Of a stretch of 64,000 nucleotides of DNA, positions 26,431 to 34,609 are shown one piece after another. Both the position numbers and the translations under genes were made by a program. This stretch comes from Herpetosiphon llansteffanensis (lineage in GTDB: Bacteria; Chloroflexota; Chloroflexia; Chloroflexales; Herpetosiphonaceae), in assembly GCF_003205875.1 (NCBI RefSeq), contig NZ_PUBZ01000136.1:106603-170602 (forward strand), in the 5' to 3' direction. The first letter of the stretch is position 1, and every line of letters begins with the position of its first letter. The notes beneath the pieces were generated by a model. It was not told the DNA's origin. It ran no database searches and saw nothing but the letters and a program-made list of their open reading frames with translations.

Positions 26431-26859
26431 ATGACAACACCGGATCAAGAAGCGATTAAATTGCGCCGCGCCAAACGCCCCAAAGGCATTGTGCTGATGG
26501 TTGTGGCGTTGTATGGAGCCGCCGCGTTGGTGGTTATTTCGGCCTTGGCAACCGGCGGTAGCGATGTTATGCCCAGCGATGTGGCTAGCGTCGTAACGAT
26601 TTACCTGATTGCCTTGGCCTTTGGCTTGTGGCGTTTATGGCGCTGGTCGTGGTTTGCCACCGTGATTATGTTTATTTTGAGCACGTTTTATGTGCTGAGC
26701 AATGCCCAACTGCTTGGTAATTCGATTGTCAGCGTTGAAGTTATTTCACCGTTGCTGTTGATTGTACTAGCCTTGGGCTATTTGCTCTCGAAAGATATTC
26801 GCACAGTCTACTTGCGCAATGGCTGGGAGCCAGTCGAGGAAGAAGAGCATAGAACATAG
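26431..26859 (+). CDS. Small membrane protein, unknown
   Basis: This is a 142-residue protein. A charged N-terminus (TTPDQEAIKLRRAKRPKG) precedes about four membrane helices (IVLMVVALYGAAALVVISALA, VVTIYLIALAFGLWRLW, TVIMFILSTFYVLS, ISPLLLIVLALGYLLS) and an acidic tail. I do not recognise the family. The ATG at 26431 lies one base after the stop of the spermidine-synthase-like gene and uses GAAGG inside that gene, so the two are probably translated together. In-frame starts further upstream lie inside the previous gene. Confidence 0.7.
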   Translation: MTTPDQEAIKLRRAKRPKGIVLMVVALYGAAALVVISALATGGSDVMPSDVASVVTIYLIALAFGLWRLWRWSWFATVIMFILSTFYVLSNAQLLGNSIVSVEVISPLLLIVLALGYLLSKDIRTVYLRNGWEPVEEEEHRT

Positions 26860-27114
26860 AACATAGAGCATAGGAGAAGGTAAAAAGGCAGAAGGCAAAA
26901 GTCAAAAGTCAAAAAGAAGGATCGGGGGTCAGGGGCTGGGGATCGGGTGCTTCTGCTATGCCCATAGCCAAGTTTATTATGTTCTATGCTCTATGTTCTA
27001 TGTTCTTCGTGGATCAATAAAAAGTTATCCAACTATCGGGCTTGGAGTGGAGGCAATTGAGATGATCGAAATAACCGATCCCCAATCCCCAACTCCCAGC
27101 CCCCAACTACTATT
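26838..27114. repeat. Mosaic intergenic repeat patch
   Basis: There is no gene beyond the short overlap with the preceding stop. It contains GAACATAGAACATAGAGC, AAAAGGCAGAAGGCAAAAG, GATCGGGGGTCAGGGGC-type words, the inverse TATGCTCTATGTTCTATG, and CCCCAATCCCCAACTCCC, all shared with other patches. Confidence 0.75.
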
Positions 27115-27990
27115 ATGAAAACACTTTCACTGCTCACATCCGATAATTGGCACGATTACGCCCTGCTCGACAGTGGCAATGGCCGCAAACTTGAGCGCTT
27201 TGGCCCGGTCACGGTGATTCGCCCTGAAAGCGAGGCCTTGTGGCAGCCCAAACTCGCTGCCAAGGAATGGGAAGCGGCCCACGCAATCTACGAATATCAA
27301 GGCAAAGGCGAAAATTGGCGCAAACTCAAGCCGCATCCTGAAACATGGATGATGAGCTACCAAGGCTTGCGTTTCAAAGCCCAACTTACGCCATTTCGCC
27401 ATGTTGGGGTCTTCCCAGAGCATGGCGCGCAATGGGATTGGGTGGCCGAACAAATTAAGCGCGCCGACGAACAACCACGGGTGCTCAACTTGTTTGCCTA
27501 TACTGGCGTGGCTTCGTTGGTTGCAGCCCAAGCAGGAGCAAAAGTCACCCACCTCGATGCCTCGAAGGCTTCGGTCGATTGGGCCAAAGAAAATCAAACT
27601 GCCTCGCAGCTAGCGCCCGATTCGATTCGCTGGATTATTGACGATGCGTTGAAATTTGTGCGCCGTGAGGCACGCCGCGGTGCGCATTACGAAGGCATTA
27701 TTATGGACCCACCAGCATTTGGCCGTGGTAGCCAAGGCCAAGTTTGGCAGTTTGCCGAATCGTTTCCAGTGCTGTTGCAAGAATGTCGAGCGATTCTCGC
27801 GCCCAAACCATTGTTCTGCTTGGTAACAACCTACGATACCCGCGCCTCGGCCTTGATGCTAGCCAACACGCTGAGCGATAGCCTTGCTGGCTTGGATGGC
27901 ACGCTTGATGCAGGCGAACAAACCTTACGCGAACAATCGGCAGGTCGGTTGCTATCAACCTCGATTTACGCCCGCTGGAGTGCCAAATGA
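27115..27990 (+). CDS. SAM-dependent RNA methyltransferase (RlmI/RlmK-C-like)
   Basis: This 291-residue protein resembles the catalytic part of the 23S rRNA cytosine methyltransferase family. SAM-binding motif I is VLNLFAYTGVASLVAAQAGAKVTHLDASKASVDWAKEN, and the catalytic motif is IIMDPPAFGRGSQGQVW. The N-terminal PUA domain of RlmI is missing and is replaced by a region with PVTVIRPESEALWQP. The target may be rRNA, but this shorter form is not the standard enzyme. Its stop overlaps the next start by 4 bp (ATGA). Confidence 0.85.
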   Translation: MKTLSLLTSDNWHDYALLDSGNGRKLERFGPVTVIRPESEALWQPKLAAKEWEAAHAIYEYQGKGENWRKLKPHPETWMMSYQGLRFKAQLTPFRHVGVFPEHGAQWDWVAEQIKRADEQPRVLNLFAYTGVASLVAAQAGAKVTHLDASKASVDWAKENQTASQLAPDSIRWIIDDALKFVRREARRGAHYEGIIMDPPAFGRGSQGQVWQFAESFPVLLQECRAILAPKPLFCLVTTYDTRASALMLANTLSDSLAGLDGTLDAGEQTLREQSAGRLLSTSIYARWSAK

Positions 27991-28574
27991 GCCATGAATG
28001 CTGGCTGATTCGCCATGGTGAGAGTGCTGCCAACGCTGGTGAACGAACCGCCGACCCAGCCAGCATTCCGTTAACTGAGCTTGGCTGGCAACAAGCCCGC
28101 AGCTTAGTTGAACGGCTGCCCCAGCCAGATCGCGTGATCGTTTCGCAATATCTGCGCACCCAACAAACCGCAGCGCCATTGCTCGAACGCTACCCACAGT
28201 TGCAAGCAGAAATCTGGCCAATCCACGAATTTACCTATCTTTCGCCAGCGCTTTGCAGCAATACTAACCAAGCTGATCGTCAGCCAATGGTTACGGAATA
28301 TTGGCAGCGCTGCGACCCAGAGTATCGCCATGGAGCCGATGCCGAAAGCTTTCGCATGCTCATCGAACGGGTGCAAACAGCATTGCACCAGTTGCAAGCC
28401 TTGGATGGCATAAGCTGCGTTTTTGCCCATGGTCAAGTTATTCGCACCATGCTTTGGCTGCAAACTCAAACCATTACCACCATCGATCAAGCCTTGATGC
28501 AACGCTGGCATGCCCATGGCAATCAACAAGTCGTTGGCAATGCTGAATGCATTCGTTTAACATGGCCAGTCTAG
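27987..28574 (+). CDS. Histidine phosphatase family protein
   Basis: This 195-residue phosphoglycerate-mutase-like phosphatase has the catalytic RHG motif in CWLIRHGESAANAG near the N-terminus. The second histidine is in SCVFAHGQVIRTML near the end. The protein starts within the stop of the methyltransferase gene, giving translational coupling. The substrate is unknown; small-molecule phosphates are typical. A REP-like element and a two-way terminator follow. Confidence 0.88.
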   Translation: MSHECWLIRHGESAANAGERTADPASIPLTELGWQQARSLVERLPQPDRVIVSQYLRTQQTAAPLLERYPQLQAEIWPIHEFTYLSPALCSNTNQADRQPMVTEYWQRCDPEYRHGADAESFRMLIERVQTALHQLQALDGISCVFAHGQVIRTMLWLQTQTITTIDQALMQRWHAHGNQQVVGNAECIRLTWPV

Positions 28575-28616
28575 CAAATCAGGTTTTTGGTTAGTAAGAT
28601 AAGCAAAAGCAGCGTT

Positions 28617-28700
28617 CCCTCACCCCCAGCCCCCTCTCCCACGAAAACGCGGGCGAGGGGAAGCACTCGTGTTTCGCCACGATTAAAACAAAAAGCCCCT
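28617..28700. repeat. REP/BIME-like GC-rich element
   Basis: It starts CCCTCACCCCCAGCCCCC and carries the CTCCC / CGCGGGCGAGGGG hairpin core. An inverted half (AAGCCCCTCGCC) follows and merges into the terminator. Related copies occur at 43268, 55222, 57540 and the right edge. Confidence 0.75.
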
Positions 28701-28728
28701 CGCCATGCCAACTGGTGAAGGGCTTTTT
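28690..28728. terminator. Bidirectional terminator between convergent genes
   Basis: AAAAAGCCC and GGGCTTTTT are perfect inverted copies with an imperfect inner pairing, giving a U-tract in either direction. It lies between the histidine phosphatase (plus) and the phenylalanine hydroxylase (minus). Confidence 0.75.
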
Positions 28729-28744
28729 GATAGAATCAAACGTT

Positions 28745-29488
28745 CTATAAGGGTAATGCTGGCTTGGGCAAGCCCTCTAATTCTGCATATTCATAGACAA
28801 TTGAGAGCAAGTGATCGAGGCTATTGAGGATAAAATAGTGCTCGTGATAGCCATATGGAGCCGAGGCAGTGTCGGCAACGCGCTCAATATCAAACTCATA
28901 GCGTGGCGTTTCTGGGTTGAGCGAATGCAATAATTCGCCTGGCGATGAGAGCAACCCAGCGCCGAGCACCTTCAACTCGCCGTTTTCGCGCAGCAAGCCA
29001 AACTCAGTGCTAAACCACCAGATCCGCGCAATGCCTAATTGCTGGCGCTCGTCCTTGGCCGAGAGATACAATGGCCCGAACAATTGGGCAATATCGGCAA
29101 ACTCTTTGTTGGTAAACGCTGGCAAGTGGCCAAAATATTCGTGAAACAAATCAGGCAACGGCGTAAATTCCAATTCATGCGGGCGGCGAATGTAGTTCGT
29201 CACCGGAAAACGCCGATCAGCGATGTGCTCGAACCATTCGGTTGGCCCGAGATAGGCGTTTTGCGCATCGCCCAAAGCCCAACCAGTTATGGTATTCAGT
29301 TGATCGCTCACGGCCAACGGATCGGGCAAATGGGTACGGTCAAGGTTCAATATATCGATGCCATCGAGAAAAAGCTGGCAGGCATGTTCTTGGGCGAGGG
29401 GCAATTGACGCTGCCAGAGCGCTGCCCATGTATCGTGATCTTCTTGTGGATATTCCAAGCGGCTAAGGGTTGGCGATGCGGTGGCCAT
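28745..29488 (-). CDS. phhA: Phenylalanine 4-monooxygenase
   Basis: This 247-residue protein is the bacterial monomeric form of aromatic amino acid hydroxylase. It uses tetrahydropterin and non-haem iron to convert phenylalanine to tyrosine. The iron ligands are visible as His116 and His121 in PDLFHEYFGHLP and Glu162 in WWFSTEFGLL. RRPHELEFTPLPD and the PYGYHEHYF segment match the family. Length and start fit well, with AAGGAG about 6 bases before the ATG. No pterin-4a-carbinolamine dehydratase gene lies nearby. Confidence 0.95.
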   Translation of the reverse strand: MATASPTLSRLEYPQEDHDTWAALWQRQLPLAQEHACQLFLDGIDILNLDRTHLPDPLAVSDQLNTITGWALGDAQNAYLGPTEWFEHIADRRFPVTNYIRRPHELEFTPLPDLFHEYFGHLPAFTNKEFADIAQLFGPLYLSAKDERQQLGIARIWWFSTEFGLLRENGELKVLGAGLLSSPGELLHSLNPETPRYEFDIERVADTASAPYGYHEHYFILNSLDHLLSIVYEYAELEGLPKPALPL

Positions 29489-29664
29489 TGATCACTCCTT
29501 TGTGTAAGCCATAGGCTGCCAACCAAGCCCAAATATGGGAGTGGAGATGGCAGCAGTGCCAAAATACTTGCCTTGCTATTGTACCAAATCTCAACAGCTT
29601 CCCCAACAGCGCAATACTAGAATTAACTGCGGTTATGTGGTTTTAAGCATGAGCGGGCCTTGAA

Positions 29665-32103
29665 TTATTTTAAAATTACTTCCAACAGTGCATCATCAAA
29701 TGGCTGACGATTGCGCAAATTATGCAGTTGTTGCTCATCGTCACGGGCGCGCGCTATCCCTCGTACGGACTCTTGTTCAACAACGAGCTGAATCCACGGT
29801 TCGGCAGCCAAAAAATCGCCAAGTTTCCAATAGAGAAGTCCGATATTCCAGGCAATTCCCAAAGAACTTGAAATCGAATGAAGTTGCATACTGGTATAGG
29901 TTTGATTAAACATGGTGAGTGCAAGCTCATACTGACCTTGCAAAACTGCCAATTTTGCTTGCCCCCAAACGATAAACGTTCGGCCCTCATCAAAATCTAA
30001 GCGATTAACAATTGCAAGTGCCTGATCAAATACAGATTGGGCTTGTTGCGGCTGTTTCAGATTGAGATAGCTTATGCCAAGGTTGTACAATGCCCGACAC
30101 TCATCAGCTTGATTTTCGAATTTTTGAGCAAGCTCAACTGCTTCTTGCAGATACAGAATGGCTTGATCATAATGACCAAGCACAAGTAGGTTTGTGGCCA
30201 AATTGTTCACGCGTAAACTTTCGATTGAACCCCCATCACCGCTTGAGCGAAAGAGTCGGAGCGCTTCACGTTCAGTTTCAACGGCTTTTTCTAAAAATTC
30301 TCGGCTACCAATTTCGGCATAGCATACAGCCATATCACCTAAAATAATCGATTGCAGGTAAAAATCTTGAATATTGAGTGCAATTAAATAGGCTCGCTCG
30401 TGCCAAATAAGTGCCGTTGGGTAATCCGCCAAGATTCGATAGCGATTGGAAAGCATCCCACCAATCAGCACAGCTTTAGCAGGCTCTTGAATGCGTAAAG
30501 CCGCATCAAATGCTAGTTCGAATTGGTCAAGCTCGATAAACCGTCGTCCTGCTCGAATTCGGCTGACCTTATTGCCAAAAAATACCAAATCAACCAGAAT
30601 CTGGTCATGAATCGGGTTGAATGGTTGCAGTTGAACCCACTGCCACACCGCCACGATATGCGCATGCTCCCGATCAAATCTATTAACACTCTCCGTTTGC
30701 ACTGTACCGCCAGCCTGAAAATCTTGATGGATCGCTTTCACAATTTCGACGCTGGCTTGAGCATAGTTCAATCGGGTTTGCGCCGCTTCCGCTTCATTCA
30801 AATAGCGTCGCAAGACGCTGCGCACCAAGTCGTGCATGCGCCAGCGCTCTTGGCGATGCTCAAACTGAATCAAATTGTGCGACGCGAGTTTATACAGCTG
30901 GTTTTCGTTCGCCATATTCAGCGTCAGCCCCGCCGTCGCCAACCCTAACTCGCTGCCGAAATCGGCCACCACCACGCTTAGCTGACGCGCCAAGGCTTGT
31001 AATTCGCTCGGCAAGCGTGCATAACTCAAAGCCAACGACGCGGCTACACTCGCCTGTGGATCGTCCGGGTGTTCCAGTGCCCCGAGTTGGTGCTGCTGAT
31101 CCTGCAATTGTGCCAGATAGTCAGCAACCGCCAGTTCGGGGTTGGCTGCCAAAATACTGGCGCTGATCCGCAACGCCAACGGCAAATAGCCACAGGCTGC
31201 CGCAAGCTGCTGCGCGGTTGACGCATCTAGGCGCGGGCAAATCTGCTCCAGCAAGGCGATGGCATCGGGTTCTTGCAATTCGGTTAGATGGAGTTGGGCC
31301 ATCATGGGCATCGCAAAGCGCAAGCGACTGGTCACCAACAAGCAATTGCCCGTCGGCGGAGTTAAATCCTGCACATGCGCCAGATCACGCGCATCGTCGG
31401 CCAAAATCAACACCCGCTTGCCCGTCAATAGCTCCTGATATTTGGCCAGCAATTGCTCACGTTGCTCCGGCAATTTGGCATTCGGCTGAAACTGGCTGAT
31501 CACGCTGCCCAATGCTTGCTCAACGGTCAGCGGTTGCTCACGCGAGCCATACAAATTCAGTACCAGCTGCGCATCGGGAAAATGCGGAATCAACTGATGC
31601 GCCAAATAGATCGCCAACTCGGTTTTGCCGACCCCGCCCATACCTTGAATACCGCTGATCACCGCGCCACGGGCAGCAGTGCGCGCCACATCCAGCGCAT
31701 AGCTGACTTGGCTGAGTTCTGCGGTGCGTCCCACAAAATCGGCCAAGCTGGGCCGCAGTTGGTGCAAAGCTGGCGCGCTGGTTGGGGCGGCGGCCAGCGG
31801 CTGCGAGCCATTGAGCACGGTCGTCAAATGCTGAATCAGAGCTTTTTGGTGGCGATGATAGGTGGCTTTATGCACGTTGAGCAGCGAGCAATAGGTTTCG
31901 ACCGGCGCGCCAGGATAGGTGGTCAGCACCTGAAGCACAGCCTGCTGATTGGCTTCGAGGGGCAGTTGTTGCAGCTGTTGATAAAACGCACTGAGGCCAC
32001 CGTGCTGCTGAATCGTGTGCCGCCAGTTGGTGTGGCTCAGCAAGCGTTCTGGACGGTGCAACACATCCTGTACCGCCCGTTCGTTCCAAACCGTGGTTGT
32101 CAT
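29665..32103 (-). CDS. STAND protein: HTH - NB-ARC - TPR (copy A)
   Basis: This is an 812-residue protein. Residues about 50-95 look like a helix-turn-helix (VETYCSLLNVHKATYHRHQ). The NB-ARC NTPase follows: VGR box near 124, Walker A GMGGVGKT 154-161, Walker B VLILADD 231-237, TSR sensor 258-260, GYLPLA near 305-310. Then a winged-helix-like MHDLVRSVLRRYL, and from about 500 to 790 a TPR array ending EQQLHNLRNRQPFDDALL. STAND proteins act as ligand-triggered switches in regulation or defence. The HTH suggests a DNA-binding output; the TPRs are the likely sensor. The first about 455 residues differ from copy B at only about 15 positions, while the TPR part is much more diverged. It lies 64 bp downstream of copy B. 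Confidence 0.85.
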   Translation of the reverse strand: MTTTVWNERAVQDVLHRPERLLSHTNWRHTIQQHGGLSAFYQQLQQLPLEANQQAVLQVLTTYPGAPVETYCSLLNVHKATYHRHQKALIQHLTTVLNGSQPLAAAPTSAPALHQLRPSLADFVGRTAELSQVSYALDVARTAARGAVISGIQGMGGVGKTELAIYLAHQLIPHFPDAQLVLNLYGSREQPLTVEQALGSVISQFQPNAKLPEQREQLLAKYQELLTGKRVLILADDARDLAHVQDLTPPTGNCLLVTSRLRFAMPMMAQLHLTELQEPDAIALLEQICPRLDASTAQQLAAACGYLPLALRISASILAANPELAVADYLAQLQDQQHQLGALEHPDDPQASVAASLALSYARLPSELQALARQLSVVVADFGSELGLATAGLTLNMANENQLYKLASHNLIQFEHRQERWRMHDLVRSVLRRYLNEAEAAQTRLNYAQASVEIVKAIHQDFQAGGTVQTESVNRFDREHAHIVAVWQWVQLQPFNPIHDQILVDLVFFGNKVSRIRAGRRFIELDQFELAFDAALRIQEPAKAVLIGGMLSNRYRILADYPTALIWHERAYLIALNIQDFYLQSIILGDMAVCYAEIGSREFLEKAVETEREALRLFRSSGDGGSIESLRVNNLATNLLVLGHYDQAILYLQEAVELAQKFENQADECRALYNLGISYLNLKQPQQAQSVFDQALAIVNRLDFDEGRTFIVWGQAKLAVLQGQYELALTMFNQTYTSMQLHSISSSLGIAWNIGLLYWKLGDFLAAEPWIQLVVEQESVRGIARARDDEQQLHNLRNRQPFDDALLEVILK

Positions 32104-32167
32104 TGTGCCGCCTTTCTCCGAGGGTTATGCTTCCAGCCTTCTGGAATGGTGCGCATGCAAACGAAGC

Positions 32168-34609
32168 TTATTCATCGATAATCGCATCCAACAGTGCATC
32201 ATCAAAGGGCTGCTGATTGCGCAAATTATGCAGTTGTTGCTCATGCCCGTGCACCCTATCCATGCCTAAAGGTCGTTCTTGCTCCAAAACGGCCTGCATG
32301 CGTGATTCCGCTTCCGCCACATCGCCAAGCTTCCAATAGAGGATGGCTAGTTTCCACAGAATATCTAAAGCATTCAAGCGGCTATAATGCTGCATAATGG
32401 CATGGGCTTGCGTAAGTTTCTCGATTGCTTGGGCATAATCTGCTTTCAAAATAAGTAATTTCGCCTGACCTTGGAGCATATATGCCCGACCTTCATCAAA
32501 ATTAAGTCGCTCAACAATCATAATTGCTTGCTCCAAGGCTGTTTGCGCTTGGTCAAGCTGATTTAATTTAAGGTGGGTTTGGCCAAGGTTATATAAGGCG
32601 CGACATTCATCTGCTTGATCTTCAAATTTTTGCGCCAATGCGATTGCTTCGATAAAATAACTGACCGCTTCTTCATTTCGATCGAGCGCTTTAAGTTTTA
32701 CTGCAAGATTGTTAACTAACAGGCTTTCTGTTGAATCGTTAATTCCACTCAATCGGAAAACACGTAGGGCTTCAAGTTCCAATTCAAGTGCTTTTTCCAA
32801 ATGGACTCTGCCACCCATTGCCTTGTAGCAGGAAGACATATCCGACAAAACAAGTGTTTGCAAGTTAAGATCTTGGATTTCAATCGCAATGTGTTTAACC
32901 CGTTCATACCAACTGAGTGCTAGCTCATAATTACCCTCATGAGCATAATTATTTGCCTGCTTCACACCAAGTATCCCTGCCTTATAGAATTCTTGAATGC
33001 GTAGCGCGGACTCAAATGCTATTTTGTAATCTTCAAGTTTAACAAATCGTCGTCCAAGCCGAATGGTATCAGTTTTTCCACTATACAAGGCCAACTCAAC
33101 TAGAATCTGGTCGCTTGTTGGAGCATTGGGTTGTTCTTTTACCCAGTTCCATGTGGCCAAAAGATGGGCATGCTCCCGATCAAACCTATTAACACTTTCC
33201 GTTTGCACTAGACCGCCTGCCTTAAAATCCTGAGAGATCTGTTTGACAATTTCGACGCTGGCTTGAGCATAATTCAATTGCGTTTGTGACGCTTCCGCTT
33301 CATTCAGATAGCGTCGCAAGACGCTACGCACCAAGTCGTGCATGCGCCAGCGCTCTTGGCGATGCTCAAATTGGATCAAATTATGCGATGCCAGTTTATA
33401 CAGTTGGTTTTCGTGCGCCATATTCAGCGTCAGCCCCGCCGTCGCCAACCCTAATTCGCTGCCGAAATCGGCCACCACCACGCTCAACTGGCGCGCCAAC
33501 GCTTTTAATTCGCTCGGCAAGCGTGCATAACTCAAGGCCAACGATGCCGCCACGCTGGACTGTGGATCGTCGGGATGCTCCAAGGCTCCCAGTTGTTGCT
33601 GCTGATCCTGCAACTGGTGCAGATATTCAGCAACTGCCAACTCGGGGTTTGCCGCTAAAATGCTGGCGCTGATCCGCAACGCCAACGGCAAATAGCCACA
33701 GGCTGCCGCAAGCTGCTGGGCGGTTGACGCATCTAGGCGCGGGCAAATCTGCTCCAGCAAGGCGATTGCGTCTGGCTCCTGCAATTCCGTCAGATGCAGT
33801 TGGGCCATCATGGGCATCGCAAAGCGCAAGCGGCTGGTCACCAACAAACAATTGCCCGTCGGCGGGGTCAAATCCTGCACATGCGCCAGATCACGCGCAT
33901 CGTCGGCCAAAATCAACACCCGCTTGCCCGTCAACAGCTCGTGATATGTAGCCAGCAATTGCTCGCGCTGTTCTGGCAGTTTCGCATTCGGCTGAAACTG
34001 ACTGATCACGCTGCCCAATGCTTGCTCAACGGTCAGCGGTTGCTCACGCGAGCCATACAAATTCAGCACCAGCTGCGCATCGGGAAAATGCGGAATCAGC
34101 TGATGCGCCAGATAGATCGCCAACTCCGTTTTGCCCACCCCGCCCATGCCTTGAATGCCGCTGATCACCGCGCCACGGGCAGCAGTGCGCGCCACATCCA
34201 GCGCATAGCTGACTTGTTTGATTTCTGCGGTGCGGCCCACAAAATCGGCCAAGCTGGGCCGCAACTGGTGCAAGGCTGGTGCGCTGGTTGGTGCGATGGC
34301 AAGCGGCTGATCGCCATTGAGCACAGTGGTTAAGTGTTGAATCAGGGCTTTTTGGTGGCGATGATAGGTGGCTTTATGCACATTGAGCAGCGAGCAATAG
34401 GTCTCGACCGGTGCGCCAGGATAGGTGGTCAGCACCTGCAGCACGGCCTGCTGATTGGCTTCGAGGGGCAGTTGTTGCAGCTGCTGATAAAACGCGCTGA
34501 GACCACCGTGCTGCTGAATCGTGTGCCGCCAGCTCGTGTGGCTCAGCAAGCGTTCTGGGCGGTGCAACACATCCTGCACCGCCCGTTCGTTCCAAACCGT
34601 GGTTGTCAT
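32168..34609 (-). CDS. STAND protein: HTH - NB-ARC - TPR (copy B)
   Basis: This 813-residue tandem paralogue of copy A has the same domain order and motifs (Walker A GMGGVGKT, Walker B VLILADD, GYLPLA). Its TPR section (for example YNLGQTHLKLNQLDQAQTAL) differs strongly from copy A, except for islands such as DQADECRALYNLG and the C-terminal HNLRNQQPFDDALL. The ATG overlaps the stop of the YfhO-like gene by ATGA, so it is translationally coupled to it. Because its start context is the natural end of that gene, copy B is more likely the original and copy A the duplicate. Confidence 0.85.
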   Translation of the reverse strand: MTTTVWNERAVQDVLHRPERLLSHTSWRHTIQQHGGLSAFYQQLQQLPLEANQQAVLQVLTTYPGAPVETYCSLLNVHKATYHRHQKALIQHLTTVLNGDQPLAIAPTSAPALHQLRPSLADFVGRTAEIKQVSYALDVARTAARGAVISGIQGMGGVGKTELAIYLAHQLIPHFPDAQLVLNLYGSREQPLTVEQALGSVISQFQPNAKLPEQREQLLATYHELLTGKRVLILADDARDLAHVQDLTPPTGNCLLVTSRLRFAMPMMAQLHLTELQEPDAIALLEQICPRLDASTAQQLAAACGYLPLALRISASILAANPELAVAEYLHQLQDQQQQLGALEHPDDPQSSVAASLALSYARLPSELKALARQLSVVVADFGSELGLATAGLTLNMAHENQLYKLASHNLIQFEHRQERWRMHDLVRSVLRRYLNEAEASQTQLNYAQASVEIVKQISQDFKAGGLVQTESVNRFDREHAHLLATWNWVKEQPNAPTSDQILVELALYSGKTDTIRLGRRFVKLEDYKIAFESALRIQEFYKAGILGVKQANNYAHEGNYELALSWYERVKHIAIEIQDLNLQTLVLSDMSSCYKAMGGRVHLEKALELELEALRVFRLSGINDSTESLLVNNLAVKLKALDRNEEAVSYFIEAIALAQKFEDQADECRALYNLGQTHLKLNQLDQAQTALEQAIMIVERLNFDEGRAYMLQGQAKLLILKADYAQAIEKLTQAHAIMQHYSRLNALDILWKLAILYWKLGDVAEAESRMQAVLEQERPLGMDRVHGHEQQLHNLRNQQPFDDALLDAIIDE

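Noticed and set aside
32104..32167. Transposon-mediated origin of the STAND duplication
   Set aside because: No transposase, terminal inverted repeat or target-site duplication is visible in the 64-bp junction.
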